Source: Saprospiraceae bacterium (GTDB lineage Bacteria; Bacteroidota; Bacteroidia; Chitinophagales; Saprospiraceae). From it: 46,967 nucleotides of DNA. Positions within the stretch are counted from its first letter, which is position 1; each line of letters begins with the position of its first letter. A model generated the notes under the pieces. That model saw only the letters and a list, made by a program, of their open reading frames with translations, ran no database searches and was not told where the DNA came from. Position numbers and translations under genes: made by a program. The stretch covers positions 1-46,967 of the forward strand of contig JAHDBJ010000028.1 in NCBI GenBank assembly GCA_020630435.1, in the 5' to 3' direction. Shown here in pieces: positions 33,293-42,483 of this stretch.

Positions 33293-36157
33293 TTATTTTG
33301 CTATGATTAATCTAGATGCCATAGGTTCTTGACCTTCTATCATCATTTGAACGATGTAAATCCCACTTGGTAGTTCGGATAAGTCTAATGTTTTACCCAT
33401 ATTTAGATCAAGTTCTACTTGTTTTACTAACTTTCCTACACTAGAAATAATATTAACTGTGGCAATTTCATTTATGCTATGTTCTAATAGGATATTGACT
33501 TCATCTTTTGCAGGATTAGGAGCTAAAGTCATTGAAAAATTAGTATCTTTTTCCTCAGCCATTCTTCCACTATGCGGGAAATATTCCCAATCTTCATATT
33601 TAACAACTGTTTTTCCTTTTCCAATGCAATTTAAATCGCCCTCAATTACTTCACCTGTACATGTAACTACATCAATCTTATATCCAAAACATTCTAATGA
33701 ACTACTTCCTATTCTACTTAAAATAACTTGGTTATCGGTTACATAATATGTATTAGGACGGTAAGATGGAAGTGTTAGATCACCACAACAAACACTAGAT
33801 TGTAAATAAATTTTTACAATATATTCTTGTGCATAAGGGATATTACTCCACGAAAGAGTTTTTGTGCTTGCACTATAATTACCTTCTGTAACTGCTGTTA
33901 CTGGTGTAATCCATTTAAATTCTGTAATATTAGAATAACAACCTTCTAAAGATATTTTATGTACTAATTTGTAATATTTAGTTTCATCAACTGGCCCCAT
34001 CACATTAGTTGGATCATTAAGCGTTTGATAAGGTTGAACTCCTGATACATTAGGATCTGAATCAACAGTTGCTCCAACGTTAATATCGTATTCATATAGT
34101 TCCCATTGATGACTAATATCTTCATCAAAGTTACTAGAAGCTACAGTTAAATAATTAGTTCCTTGCGAACAATGTCTACTATAATTAAATGAAGCATCAG
34201 CATTATTATCAAAAATGACCGCAATTCTTTTTTCTTCCCATGTATAACAATCGCCTAACCAAATTCCATGTTTTATAACATAGTGTTTGGTTGATGAAAG
34301 TGTGAGATAATCGTTAAAATTAACCGTTGGATAATTGCCTACAATTTCGATAATCCCCTCATTTTGTGGTGTTAAAGGATTAGTATCAATGATATCGGTT
34401 GTAGAACCTGGTACGCTCGTTTCATATAAAGTCCAATGGTGATTTGTATTGATTGTACTTGCTTCTACCATTAATTGCGGTTCATTGTCATCTAAACATG
34501 AATTGGCTTGTACGATGAAATTGGGATTTTGACCTGTATTGCAGGGATAGTCAATATTGAATGTTTTTTCAAATGGATAGCCAATACAATCATTTGCATT
34601 AGCAGTAACTAATTTGATTTTATATTCATAATTTTTTTCTAAAGGCTTACCTACAGATGCAAAAAGAGCCGATAAATTGATTGTACCTACAGAGGTGTTC
34701 ACCCATCCAAAATCATGTACTTTTGAAAATAATCCATCCGTATTTTTAGGTTTTCTATAACCTATAAGCTGATATTTTGCATCATTAGACGAATTGCTTC
34801 CGTTCATAACTACATCCTCATTTTCAAAATAAACGTCATCTTCAAGCGTGAATGCTGCGGTACTACAAGTACTTTTAATTACTTCTATTCTTGAAACTCG
34901 ATTTTTAAGGTTATCATCTTCGTAATAGTTGACTTTCAAGTAGTCGTTCTCAAAACTTTCCTCCACATAAATATATATTCCATTTAAACTCACAATATCT
35001 TTTTTAACACGAATAATTAAATAGTCATCATTATAACTTCCACTACTATCATCATATAATCTAATGACAGTTCCTTGTTTTGCTCTAAATATCCTCATCG
35101 ATGCTATATTATCATTATTCCATCCTCTTCTACTTGTCAAATCAATAAATTGATTAATGTCATCTGTTGTCGAATTTTGAACATTTGTTCCCTGAGTATC
35201 ATTATAAAATACGAGACCTCGTCTTTGGTGGGGATATTCATCACTTGTCCAGCTATCTTTAACAGTAGGGCCATAAGGCGCAGAGAAAAAAGGTCCTATT
35301 TCTCCCCAACGACCAGTATAACTAACCCAATTTTTGATAGGTGTTTCCAATTGAACAGGCGTTTCAAGTTGATACCCTATTATTTCGAGTCTATTCCATC
35401 CATTAATATACGTTCCGCCATCTGCTGTTTTATCACTAGGAAGCACACCACGATCAATAGTTCCTGCAAAAGGATAACTTGCGTGTGAGTGTTTTGAGGA
35501 ATAGACGATAGGATGAGTTCCGACATAACTTAATTCTCCTGGGAAATACCAACGCCCTTCTCCGTAATGAGCAGAATAATACACTTTTTTAATATCGCCA
35601 CAATCGCCATAAAGCCTTACTGTGATATGTTCCCAATCGCCCTCATGCTCTCCTAAAGTCATCATAGGACCATTATAAGGATAGAAAAACCAGTATTGTA
35701 ATACTAAATCTTCAGAATTTATTTCTTTAGTAATATTGACGTAAACTTTCATGGAGTTTGCATCACCTTCCCTTGTATCGTCTTCATCATTGTCATTGGG
35801 AATCTGCATAAAAAAATCACTTTTATATCCATTACCAGAATATTGATTTTCAGCATATCTATTGGTAATGTTAGATTCGTTTATTTGACCTTTATTTAAG
35901 ATATGAAGGTCGGATTGATTTTTTCTATCAAATCTCATGTGAGAGCGTTCAATAAACCATTCTGCAGAAGAAGGTTCATATTTATCATCTGGGTGTAATC
36001 TAATTTGAGGGGCATATTTTTCGGCTAGGGCTAGGGGAGAACAATCATCCTCTGTGTTCATCATAGTATAGGAAATACTTGAAGAATTAGCATAGATAAA
36101 ATTTATATTATAAATTAAAACAATTAAAACTGATAGTATATATTTTGTAGATCTCAT
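33293..36157 (-). CDS. Secreted Vps62-domain protein with T9SS tail
   Basis: An exported protein of about 954 residues. The frame is open to an ATG at 36181 (MILHKYNTMR), but the start at 36157 (MRSTKYILSVLIVL) gives a normal signal peptide. Residues about 45-325 (longest numbering) form a Vps62-related domain (LAEKYAPQIRLHPDDKYEPS, LQYWFFYPYNGP, GEHEGDWEHITVRLY, HSHASYPF). Its biochemical role is not established. After a beta-rich middle, a tail of about 410 residues is homologous to that of the next subtilase (WTLYETSVPGST, EFKWITPVTA, KYEDWEY) and ends in a T9SS type A sorting domain (LAPNPAKDEVNILL). A strong terminator follows. Confidence 0.88.
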   Translation of the reverse strand: MRSTKYILSVLIVLIYNINFIYANSSSISYTMMNTEDDCSPLALAEKYAPQIRLHPDDKYEPSSAEWFIERSHMRFDRKNQSDLHILNKGQINESNITNRYAENQYSGNGYKSDFFMQIPNDNDEDDTREGDANSMKVYVNITKEINSEDLVLQYWFFYPYNGPMMTLGEHEGDWEHITVRLYGDCGDIKKVYYSAHYGEGRWYFPGELSYVGTHPIVYSSKHSHASYPFAGTIDRGVLPSDKTADGGTYINGWNRLEIIGYQLETPVQLETPIKNWVSYTGRWGEIGPFFSAPYGPTVKDSWTSDEYPHQRRGLVFYNDTQGTNVQNSTTDDINQFIDLTSRRGWNNDNIASMRIFRAKQGTVIRLYDDSSGSYNDDYLIIRVKKDIVSLNGIYIYVEESFENDYLKVNYYEDDNLKNRVSRIEVIKSTCSTAAFTLEDDVYFENEDVVMNGSNSSNDAKYQLIGYRKPKNTDGLFSKVHDFGWVNTSVGTINLSALFASVGKPLEKNYEYKIKLVTANANDCIGYPFEKTFNIDYPCNTGQNPNFIVQANSCLDDNEPQLMVEASTINTNHHWTLYETSVPGSTTDIIDTNPLTPQNEGIIEIVGNYPTVNFNDYLTLSSTKHYVIKHGIWLGDCYTWEEKRIAVIFDNNADASFNYSRHCSQGTNYLTVASSNFDEDISHQWELYEYDINVGATVDSDPNVSGVQPYQTLNDPTNVMGPVDETKYYKLVHKISLEGCYSNITEFKWITPVTAVTEGNYSASTKTLSWSNIPYAQEYIVKIYLQSSVCCGDLTLPSYRPNTYYVTDNQVILSRIGSSSLECFGYKIDVVTCTGEVIEGDLNCIGKGKTVVKYEDWEYFPHSGRMAEEKDTNFSMTLAPNPAKDEVNILLEHSINEIATVNIISSVGKLVKQVELDLNMGKTLDLSELPSGIYIVQMMIEGQEPMASRLIIAK

Positions 36158-36212
36158 GGTATTATATTTATGAAGTATCATTTGAATGAATATTAAAAAA
36201 ATGGGAGGATAA

Positions 36213-36243
36213 GGACTAGGAAGTTGTTATATCTTCCTAGTCC
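36213..36243 (-). terminator. Hairpin after the subtilase gene, probable terminator
   Basis: GGACTAGGAAG (36213-36223) and CTTCCTAGTCC (36233-36243) form a perfect 11-bp stem with a 9-base loop, 35 bp past the stop of the 36278 gene. The downstream T-run is poor, so the terminator call rests on the stem and position. Confidence 0.6.
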
Positions 36244-36277
36244 AATATTTATGAATGTGTCTATAAAAACACTAAAA

Positions 36278-39145
36278 TTATTTAGCTAAAATTAGTTTTG
36301 AAGCAATAGGAGCTTGTCCTTCGAATTGCACTTGAACGATGTAGACGCCACTTGGTAATTCTACTAAATCAAGTTTTGTATTAGAATTTAAATCAATTAC
36401 CTCTTGTTTGACAAGTTTACCTATGCTAGAAAGGATATTAATGGTAGCCAATCCTTCTATTGCATGATCTAGTAGAATGTTAACTTCGGATTTAGCTGGA
36501 TTAGGTGCTAATGTCATTAAAGGTTTTGTGTCCTGTTTATTCGTTAATCTTCCTCCATGTGGAATATAATCCCAATCTTCATATTTAATAATAGTTTTTC
36601 CTCTCCCTTGACATTTTAGGGTGCCTTCGATTAATTGACCAGAACACGTAATAACGTCAATTTTATATGCGAAACAAGCTAATGAACCGCTTCCGATTCT
36701 ATTTAAAGATAATTGATTATCCATTAAATAATATACATTAGGCTGATAAGAAGGAAGCGTCAATTCACCACAACAAACATTTGATTCTAAATATACAGTT
36801 ACTTTATATTCTTGTGCATGTGGAACATCACTCCACGATAGAGTCTTCGTATCTGAGTTATAACTGCCTTGTGTAATGGCTGTTACAGGAGTGATCCATT
36901 TAAACTCAGAAATATAATCATCACAGCCTGAAGGCATAACTTTACGAACTAATTTATAGTATTGAGTTTCATCAATTGGCCCTATTACACTTGAATTTGT
37001 ATTATCCGTATAAAGTGGTTGCACGCCTGTTGTATTAGGATCTGAATCAATTGGCATACCTGCATTAATATCATATAAGAATAATTCCCAAAGATGATCA
37101 TCTGAATTGTTAGAATTATAAAATAAATTGATATAGCTTTCATCACCTGAACAAATTATATTATAGTCGAAAGAAGTACTAGGTAAAGGATCAAAAGTTA
37201 CTGCAATTTTCTTTTCTTGCCATCCATAGCAACTATTAAAAATCCCGTGTTTAATAAAATAATTTTTAGAACCAGATAAGGAGGCATAATCTGAAAAATT
37301 AACATTTTGTGAAAACCCTTCTAAATTTACTACAGGATCAATGCCAGTAGTTAATGGATTAGCATCAATTATATCAGCGGCAGCAGTTGAACCTGGAACG
37401 GATGTTTCGTATAGAGTCCAATAGTGGTTTGTTATACCAGCATCAGCTTGTGCTGAAATAGTAGCATTACCTGGACAAATTTCACTGTTTATCGTAAAGT
37501 TAGGAGTATCCGAAGGATTACATGGTAGGGCATTAATTACAGCATGTTTAACATTTACCCATCCATATCCAAAATGAGGATGTCTATTGGTATCATCAAA
37601 TGCTGAAGCTGCTTTAATAAAATCCAATACTTGTGTACTCGTATAACTAGGATTTACGCCCCACACTAGGGTGGCTATTCCTGCCATTGTAGCTGTTGCA
37701 CAAGAAGAACCTCCAACTCTTACTGGTGTGCTACTTGGATTATCAATTCCTCTTGATAAGGTGTACCCCCATCCTTGATCAATATCGCCTCTTTCAACAA
37801 CAACAGAAAAATCTACTTTATCACCATAGTGACAAGTAGTACACTCTTGATATTTATCATAACTATCATAACTAGAATTCTCTCTAATACCTGTTACGGC
37901 TTGTGTTTCATTCATATTTGCAGGGAATACAACTAAATCGAAAACATTATTAGTATAGTTTGCAGATGTACCTGCTGCACAGAACATTAGTTTACCTTTA
38001 CTATTTACAGCATATTTAACTGCATCTGCTATTTTTCCTATTGAAGTCAATCTTCCTAAAGACATACTTATAACATTTATGCTAGGAGAATTTGCTGCTG
38101 CATAGATAGCGTTTTTCACCCCTTTTTTTTCAGTTTCTCCCCAGATATATACATCTCTAGTAGCTCTATATCCAACAATATCACAATCATAAGCAATTCC
38201 TGTAGTAGGAGAGGAACAACTTCTTGGTGCTCCAATTAATCCAGCCATTCTTGTACCGTGTCCACATTTGTCATGAGGTGATTCAACATTAGTAGTAAAG
38301 GCATGTTTAGGAAGTGTGCTAAATCTAGCAAAACCCCGACTTGTAGAACTGCAAGAAGACTGAAATTCTGGCCCTACTAGATAATTCTGATCGTCCGAAA
38401 TGCCTGTATCAATAATTGCAGCACCAATATCATCGCCTTTGTTATATCCAATATCATCTAAAACACTCCATGCTTTTAAAACATGGTTAGAACCAAGATG
38501 CCAAGAAACTAAACTCCCATCATTTAGAACAGTAATATCTGGATTATTATTAATGTATGGTAAGGGATTTTCATTCTCGCAGCCTAGTGGGCTAGAAATT
38601 AAAGGATCTGGATCCGTTTCTGCTACTCTTGCAGTAGTATTTTCATTTTGACCTAGTTCAATACTATATTCTTCAGGCTCTATGTATCTTATTTCATCTA
38701 GCTCTTTTAAAGCATCAATTGTCGCAGGATTGTTAATTTGAACTGTGATGAAAGGTAATTGAGGAGAAGTATGCTTCACAACTTCTGCTTTGGTTAAGCG
38801 AGTTCCCATAGGAGAAGTCTCGTTTTTCAAAATTGTATCATATATTTTTTGAAGTGCATTTTTCCATTCAGTTTTTTCTAAATCAAATTCGTGCATTCTA
38901 TTATCAATATCTACAAATCCCTTAGGTTGATAACCAATTGATACCTTCCCTCCAGATTGAATGATTGCGCTTTTCAATATTTGTGTTGGTTGTTTATCCC
39001 AATATATTAACTGACCACCTTCTAAGGTCTTTTTCAGCTCTGTATCTATTGTTTTTTTATTGAGTATATAATTAGATTGAGCATTTACATTTGTTAGTAT
39101 AAATAATAACAATAAAGTGATAATATTTTTCATAATATTTTTCAT
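36278..39145 (-). CDS. Secreted S8 subtilase with T9SS tail
   Basis: A 955-residue exported serine protease. Signal peptide 1-22 (LTNVNAQ); propeptide about 25-170 (TVQINNPATIDALKELDEI); S8 domain about 215-540 with D246 (AAIIDTGIS), H296 (DKCGHGTRMAG) and S481 (VGGSSCATATMAG). The oxyanion-hole motif, normally SAGN, reads AAGT (391-393), so the usual Asn is missing and activity may be altered. The last 410 residues are homologous to those of the neighbouring Vps62-domain protein and end in a T9SS type A sorting domain (LAPNPAKSEVNILL). Start could also be M5 (MKNIMKNII). Abundant cysteines suit an extracellular protein. Confidence 0.92.
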   Translation of the reverse strand: MKNIMKNIITLLLLFILTNVNAQSNYILNKKTIDTELKKTLEGGQLIYWDKQPTQILKSAIIQSGGKVSIGYQPKGFVDIDNRMHEFDLEKTEWKNALQKIYDTILKNETSPMGTRLTKAEVVKHTSPQLPFITVQINNPATIDALKELDEIRYIEPEEYSIELGQNENTTARVAETDPDPLISSPLGCENENPLPYINNNPDITVLNDGSLVSWHLGSNHVLKAWSVLDDIGYNKGDDIGAAIIDTGISDDQNYLVGPEFQSSCSSTSRGFARFSTLPKHAFTTNVESPHDKCGHGTRMAGLIGAPRSCSSPTTGIAYDCDIVGYRATRDVYIWGETEKKGVKNAIYAAANSPSINVISMSLGRLTSIGKIADAVKYAVNSKGKLMFCAAGTSANYTNNVFDLVVFPANMNETQAVTGIRENSSYDSYDKYQECTTCHYGDKVDFSVVVERGDIDQGWGYTLSRGIDNPSSTPVRVGGSSCATATMAGIATLVWGVNPSYTSTQVLDFIKAASAFDDTNRHPHFGYGWVNVKHAVINALPCNPSDTPNFTINSEICPGNATISAQADAGITNHYWTLYETSVPGSTAAADIIDANPLTTGIDPVVNLEGFSQNVNFSDYASLSGSKNYFIKHGIFNSCYGWQEKKIAVTFDPLPSTSFDYNIICSGDESYINLFYNSNNSDDHLWELFLYDINAGMPIDSDPNTTGVQPLYTDNTNSSVIGPIDETQYYKLVRKVMPSGCDDYISEFKWITPVTAITQGSYNSDTKTLSWSDVPHAQEYKVTVYLESNVCCGELTLPSYQPNVYYLMDNQLSLNRIGSGSLACFAYKIDVITCSGQLIEGTLKCQGRGKTIIKYEDWDYIPHGGRLTNKQDTKPLMTLAPNPAKSEVNILLDHAIEGLATINILSSIGKLVKQEVIDLNSNTKLDLVELPSGVYIVQVQFEGQAPIASKLILAK

Positions 39146-39510
39146 TATTTAAGTATATAATAAAGTAAGGAGCGTAACATGGAGTCATTCCATATTATTA
39201 AGTGGTAAAGCTTGAAAATAATAGACAGGATTTTAAAAAATGTCTTCTACTTTATGAGCTATAAACCAGTGTTATTAAATGTTCTCGAGATAATTAATAA
39301 GGGTAAGTTCAATCTTTTTCTGAAGGTATGCATCTACATTATTAAGCACAATTCAAATAAATAAAAATGTTTTATAATGTATAAATAATTGATTTTTTTG
39401 GGATAAAATGATTTTTTTGGGCAAAAAATATAGAAAAAATTGATTTTTTTTAAAAAAAAGGTTGTTCCAACAACATAGAACAACCTTTCTAAAAAAAGCT
39501 AAGATAAATC
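39146..39510. other. 365-bp intergenic region
   Basis: No gene seen. It is very AT-rich, with several poly-T tracts between 39390 and 39450, and carries the terminator of the Spy-like gene at its right end. No convincing promoter motif for the subtilase gene was found. Confidence 0.6.
39451..39488 (-). terminator. Terminator of the Spy-like gene
   Basis: AAAGGTTGTTC (39457-39467) and GAACAACCTTT (39478-39488) form a perfect 11-bp stem; read on the minus strand it runs into a T-tract (39451-39459). It lies 22 bp past the stop codon. Confidence 0.9.
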
Positions 39511-40737
39511 TTAGTTATTATTTAGTATGAATTTTTGACTTTTAGTTCCATTTGCGCCCGTTATTTTGTAATAATACACCTTTTCATTAAGGTTAGACAG
39601 ATTAACATCAATACGGTGTTTACCAGCATCCATGACTTGATTACTTATCGTTTTTACATATTGACCGTTTTGAGTGAAAATATCAATTCTTACTTTCCCT
39701 TTTTTTGCCGTTTCAAATTCTAAAGTATTCGTACTATTTGAAGGATTTGGGAACACCTTAGAATTCAGGTTTAGATTAATAGGAGATTTATCCTCTGTAT
39801 CTATTACCTGATCTACAGGCATCAATAAGAAACCAATATTTTTATATAAACGTTTTTCATCATTCCCTTTTTTATGGGCTTTTCTTTTTTGGCAATCGTC
39901 TTTTCCTTCACATTGTTTCTTACCTCTTTTTCTATGATGTTCTTCACCTTTAGGAGCATATTTCTCCTTAATGGCTTTAATATCATTATGCCAATTGTCT
40001 TTTTTTGTTTTTAATTCTTCTTGTAATTGAGTAATTTGTGTGTCGTATTTTTGTGCTAGAGACCTTGCTGTTTCAAATGCATCAGGATGTACTGTTTTGA
40101 AATGGTGAAACATACCTTTAGCTTTGTCTTTGTGTCCCCGTCTCTTATGATGTGACATTGCATCAGATTTCGCTTTTCCCTTCATCGCTTTATTTTTTTC
40201 TTTAGCCTCTGCTTTAAGTTTTGCAGCCAATGTTCGCAGTTCCTCAATCTTTACTTTATCAGAAGCGGCAATAGAACGATCAAGTTTAGCACGTTGAGTA
40301 TGCAAGACAGGGAGTATATTCTGCTCTTTATAGGCTTTTATCTCCTTATGTGCCGCTTTGAAGTCGGCTTTCCGAGCTTGAAATTTTTCTTTGCGTTCTG
40401 CAATTTTTTCAGCTTTTAAAGATTCTAATTTTTGTAATTGTTTAGCGGTTAAGATTGCTTCAAATCTTTCTTTGTTTGAAGCACGGATAGCTTTCATTTG
40501 AGCTTTTTTAGAAGCTCTATCACCTTCTTGAGCTCGAAGTTTTTCGAATTGTGTTCTAGTTTCTTGTTTTAAACTATTGATTTTTTCTACTTGTGCTTCA
40601 CTAAGGTTCAATTCCTTTTTTAGCATCTCAATAGGTGGCATCCGATGTGGTCGATGTTCGGGCTGTGCATTGATTGTATAAGTGCTAGATAATAGTACAA
40701 TGAAGCTCAATGCAAAAATGATATTCTTCAATTTCAT
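39511..40737 (-). CDS. Spy/CpxP-like lysine-rich coiled-coil protein with T9SS tail
   Basis: A 408-residue exported protein. Signal peptide 1-24 (STYTINAQ). Two LTxxQ-like motifs, LSEAQ (45-49) and LTAKQ (96-100), lie in long helices as in Spy/CpxP periplasmic chaperones. The helical region (about 35-270) is extremely rich in Lys, Glu and His (HHKRRGHKDKAKG, EEHHRKRGKKQCEGKDD). A T9SS type A sorting domain occupies about 328-408 (VFPNPSNSTNTLEF, MDAGKHRIDV). Joining a Spy-like helical body to a surface-sorting tail is unusual; metal or protein binding at the cell surface is one possible role. An upstream 8-bp dyad (40761-40780) may regulate it, and a strong terminator follows. Confidence 0.82.
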   Translation of the reverse strand: MKLKNIIFALSFIVLLSSTYTINAQPEHRPHRMPPIEMLKKELNLSEAQVEKINSLKQETRTQFEKLRAQEGDRASKKAQMKAIRASNKERFEAILTAKQLQKLESLKAEKIAERKEKFQARKADFKAAHKEIKAYKEQNILPVLHTQRAKLDRSIAASDKVKIEELRTLAAKLKAEAKEKNKAMKGKAKSDAMSHHKRRGHKDKAKGMFHHFKTVHPDAFETARSLAQKYDTQITQLQEELKTKKDNWHNDIKAIKEKYAPKGEEHHRKRGKKQCEGKDDCQKRKAHKKGNDEKRLYKNIGFLLMPVDQVIDTEDKSPINLNLNSKVFPNPSNSTNTLEFETAKKGKVRIDIFTQNGQYVKTISNQVMDAGKHRIDVNLSNLNEKVYYYKITGANGTKSQKFILNNN

Positions 40738-41178
40738 ATTAATATAGATTTTAAATTTATGAAGTTGTTAGGACAACTTCTATGATAACATTTAGATTGA
40801 AAAAATTAATAAAGGTTTAATACAATGTAAATTAAGTTAATTGATATTTTTGAACAATGAATTTTTATTCAAATTGAGGCGTGACACAGCCTGATAGCCT
40901 TAGCTATCAAGGCGAGTACACAACGACAAGTTGGAGAAAAAAGCATGGTCAAAAGTTTAAGAAATTTAGTTTACAGTGTATTTAAAAACAGTCAATAAAA
41001 ATTCTTTTTATAAAAATCTAATTCGAATTAATTTGATTTCTACCTATAAGACAAGATGGATTTTCTTTTTTTTTCAAAACATTGATAAAAAAAGAATGTT
41101 TTATAAAAATGAACAATTATTAAATAGTTTTTAATCATACTCTTAGTAACTTACACCGCAGTTAAACAAATAGATTTA
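40738..41178. other. 441-bp intergenic region with a GC-richer island
   Basis: No gene seen. A less AT-rich stretch (about 40878-40960) holds the hairpin TGATAGC-CTTA-GCTATCA (40892-40909) and the 12-mer GGTCAAAAGTTT (40947-40958), which also occurs inside the MITE at 45714-45725 in the opposite orientation. The rest is AT-rich spacer before the ndh gene. Confidence 0.6.
40761..40780. promoter_or_regulatory. Perfect dyad upstream of the Spy-like gene
   Basis: GAAGTTGT-TAGG-ACAACTTC, centred about 33 bp upstream of the start codon on the minus strand. The position suits an operator or a leader hairpin controlling the Spy-like gene. Confidence 0.5.
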
Positions 41179-42483
41179 ATGATAAATATACCAAGTACAG
41201 CACAGAAAAGAATCGTCATTATTGGAAGTGGCTTTGGTGGACTAGAATTGGCAAAACGATTGCGAAAATCTAATTATCAGGTTGTCATTATTGATAAAAA
41301 CAACTATCATCAATTTCAACCTTTATTCTATCAGGTAGCAACCTCTGGACTAGAACCGAGTTCTATTTCTTTTCCTTTACGGAAAATGTTTAGGGATTAT
41401 GATAATATCCATGTTCGAGTAACAGAAGTGGAATCGGTGGATACGCAAAAAAAACAAATTTATACGACGATAGGGGAGTTGGACTATGATTATTTGGTGA
41501 TAGCCATAGGAGCGGATACCAATTTTTTTGGAAATGAAAATATTCAAGATAATGCAATACCCATGAAGTCCGTTTCAGAAGCATTGTATATTCGAAATTC
41601 TATTTTTGAAGATTTTGAAAGATCGGTTACGACACCTGATTATGATGAGCGACAAGGTTTAATTGATATTGTAATTGTAGGAGGAGGCCCTACGGGGGTA
41701 GAGTTGGCAGGAGCTTTAGCGGACATGAAAAATTTTATCTTACACAAAGATTATCCTGAGTTAGATACCAAAGAAATCGATATTTATCTCCTACAAGGAG
41801 GGGATTGCCTACTTAAAGGAATGTCAGAAAAAGCATCTGCGGCTGCTTTAAAATACTTAAAAAAACTAGGCGTAGATGTACGATTAAATACTAGGGTGAC
41901 GGATTATGATGGGGAGTTTGTAAGTGTGAAGGGAGGGGATAAAATTCGGGCTGACAAAGTGATTTGGGCTGCAGGGATTTGTGGCAATAAATTAGAAGGT
42001 CTACCTGAAAATACCTTAACTTATGGACGTCGTTTAAAAGTCAATCGTTTTAATCAAGTAGAAGGTTTTACAGATGTATTTGCGATTGGGGATGTATCTT
42101 ATATGGAAGAAGAAAAATATCCACAAGGGCATCCGCAAGTGGCACAGGTGGCAATACAACAAGCAAAACGATTAGCAAAAAACTTTTCATGTTTAGTAAA
42201 AGAAAAATCGTTTGAACCTTTTTCCTATAGAGATTTGGGTTCTATGGCGACAATTGGTCGAAATTTAGCGGTCGTAGATTTGCCTAGATTTAAATTTCAA
42301 GGTTTTTTTGCATGGGTCGTTTGGTTGTTTGTACATTTACTGGCTCTGATTGGTACAAAAAATAAGATATTTGTCTTTTTGAATTGGCTTTGGAATTACC
42401 TGACATACGATCAATCGCTACGTTTAATTATTCGACCATTTATTAAAAAGAATAAAACAAAACACAAAAATGAGGCTACTTAA
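41179..42483 (+). CDS. ndh: Type II NADH dehydrogenase
   Basis: A 434-residue FAD-dependent NADH:quinone oxidoreductase. FAD-binding motif IIGSGFGGLELAKRL (14-28), second dinucleotide motif IVIVGGGPTGVELAGAL (NADH), family signatures QFQPLFYQVATSGLEP and VFAIGDVSY. The hydrophobic aromatic C-terminus (FFAWVVWLFVHLLALIG) suits peripheral membrane attachment. It transfers electrons from NADH to menaquinone without pumping protons. Its last 14 bases overlap the start of the endonuclease gene. Confidence 0.92.
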   Translation: MINIPSTAQKRIVIIGSGFGGLELAKRLRKSNYQVVIIDKNNYHQFQPLFYQVATSGLEPSSISFPLRKMFRDYDNIHVRVTEVESVDTQKKQIYTTIGELDYDYLVIAIGADTNFFGNENIQDNAIPMKSVSEALYIRNSIFEDFERSVTTPDYDERQGLIDIVIVGGGPTGVELAGALADMKNFILHKDYPELDTKEIDIYLLQGGDCLLKGMSEKASAAALKYLKKLGVDVRLNTRVTDYDGEFVSVKGGDKIRADKVIWAAGICGNKLEGLPENTLTYGRRLKVNRFNQVEGFTDVFAIGDVSYMEEEKYPQGHPQVAQVAIQQAKRLAKNFSCLVKEKSFEPFSYRDLGSMATIGRNLAVVDLPRFKFQGFFAWVVWLFVHLLALIGTKNKIFVFLNWLWNYLTYDQSLRLIIRPFIKKNKTKHKNEAT

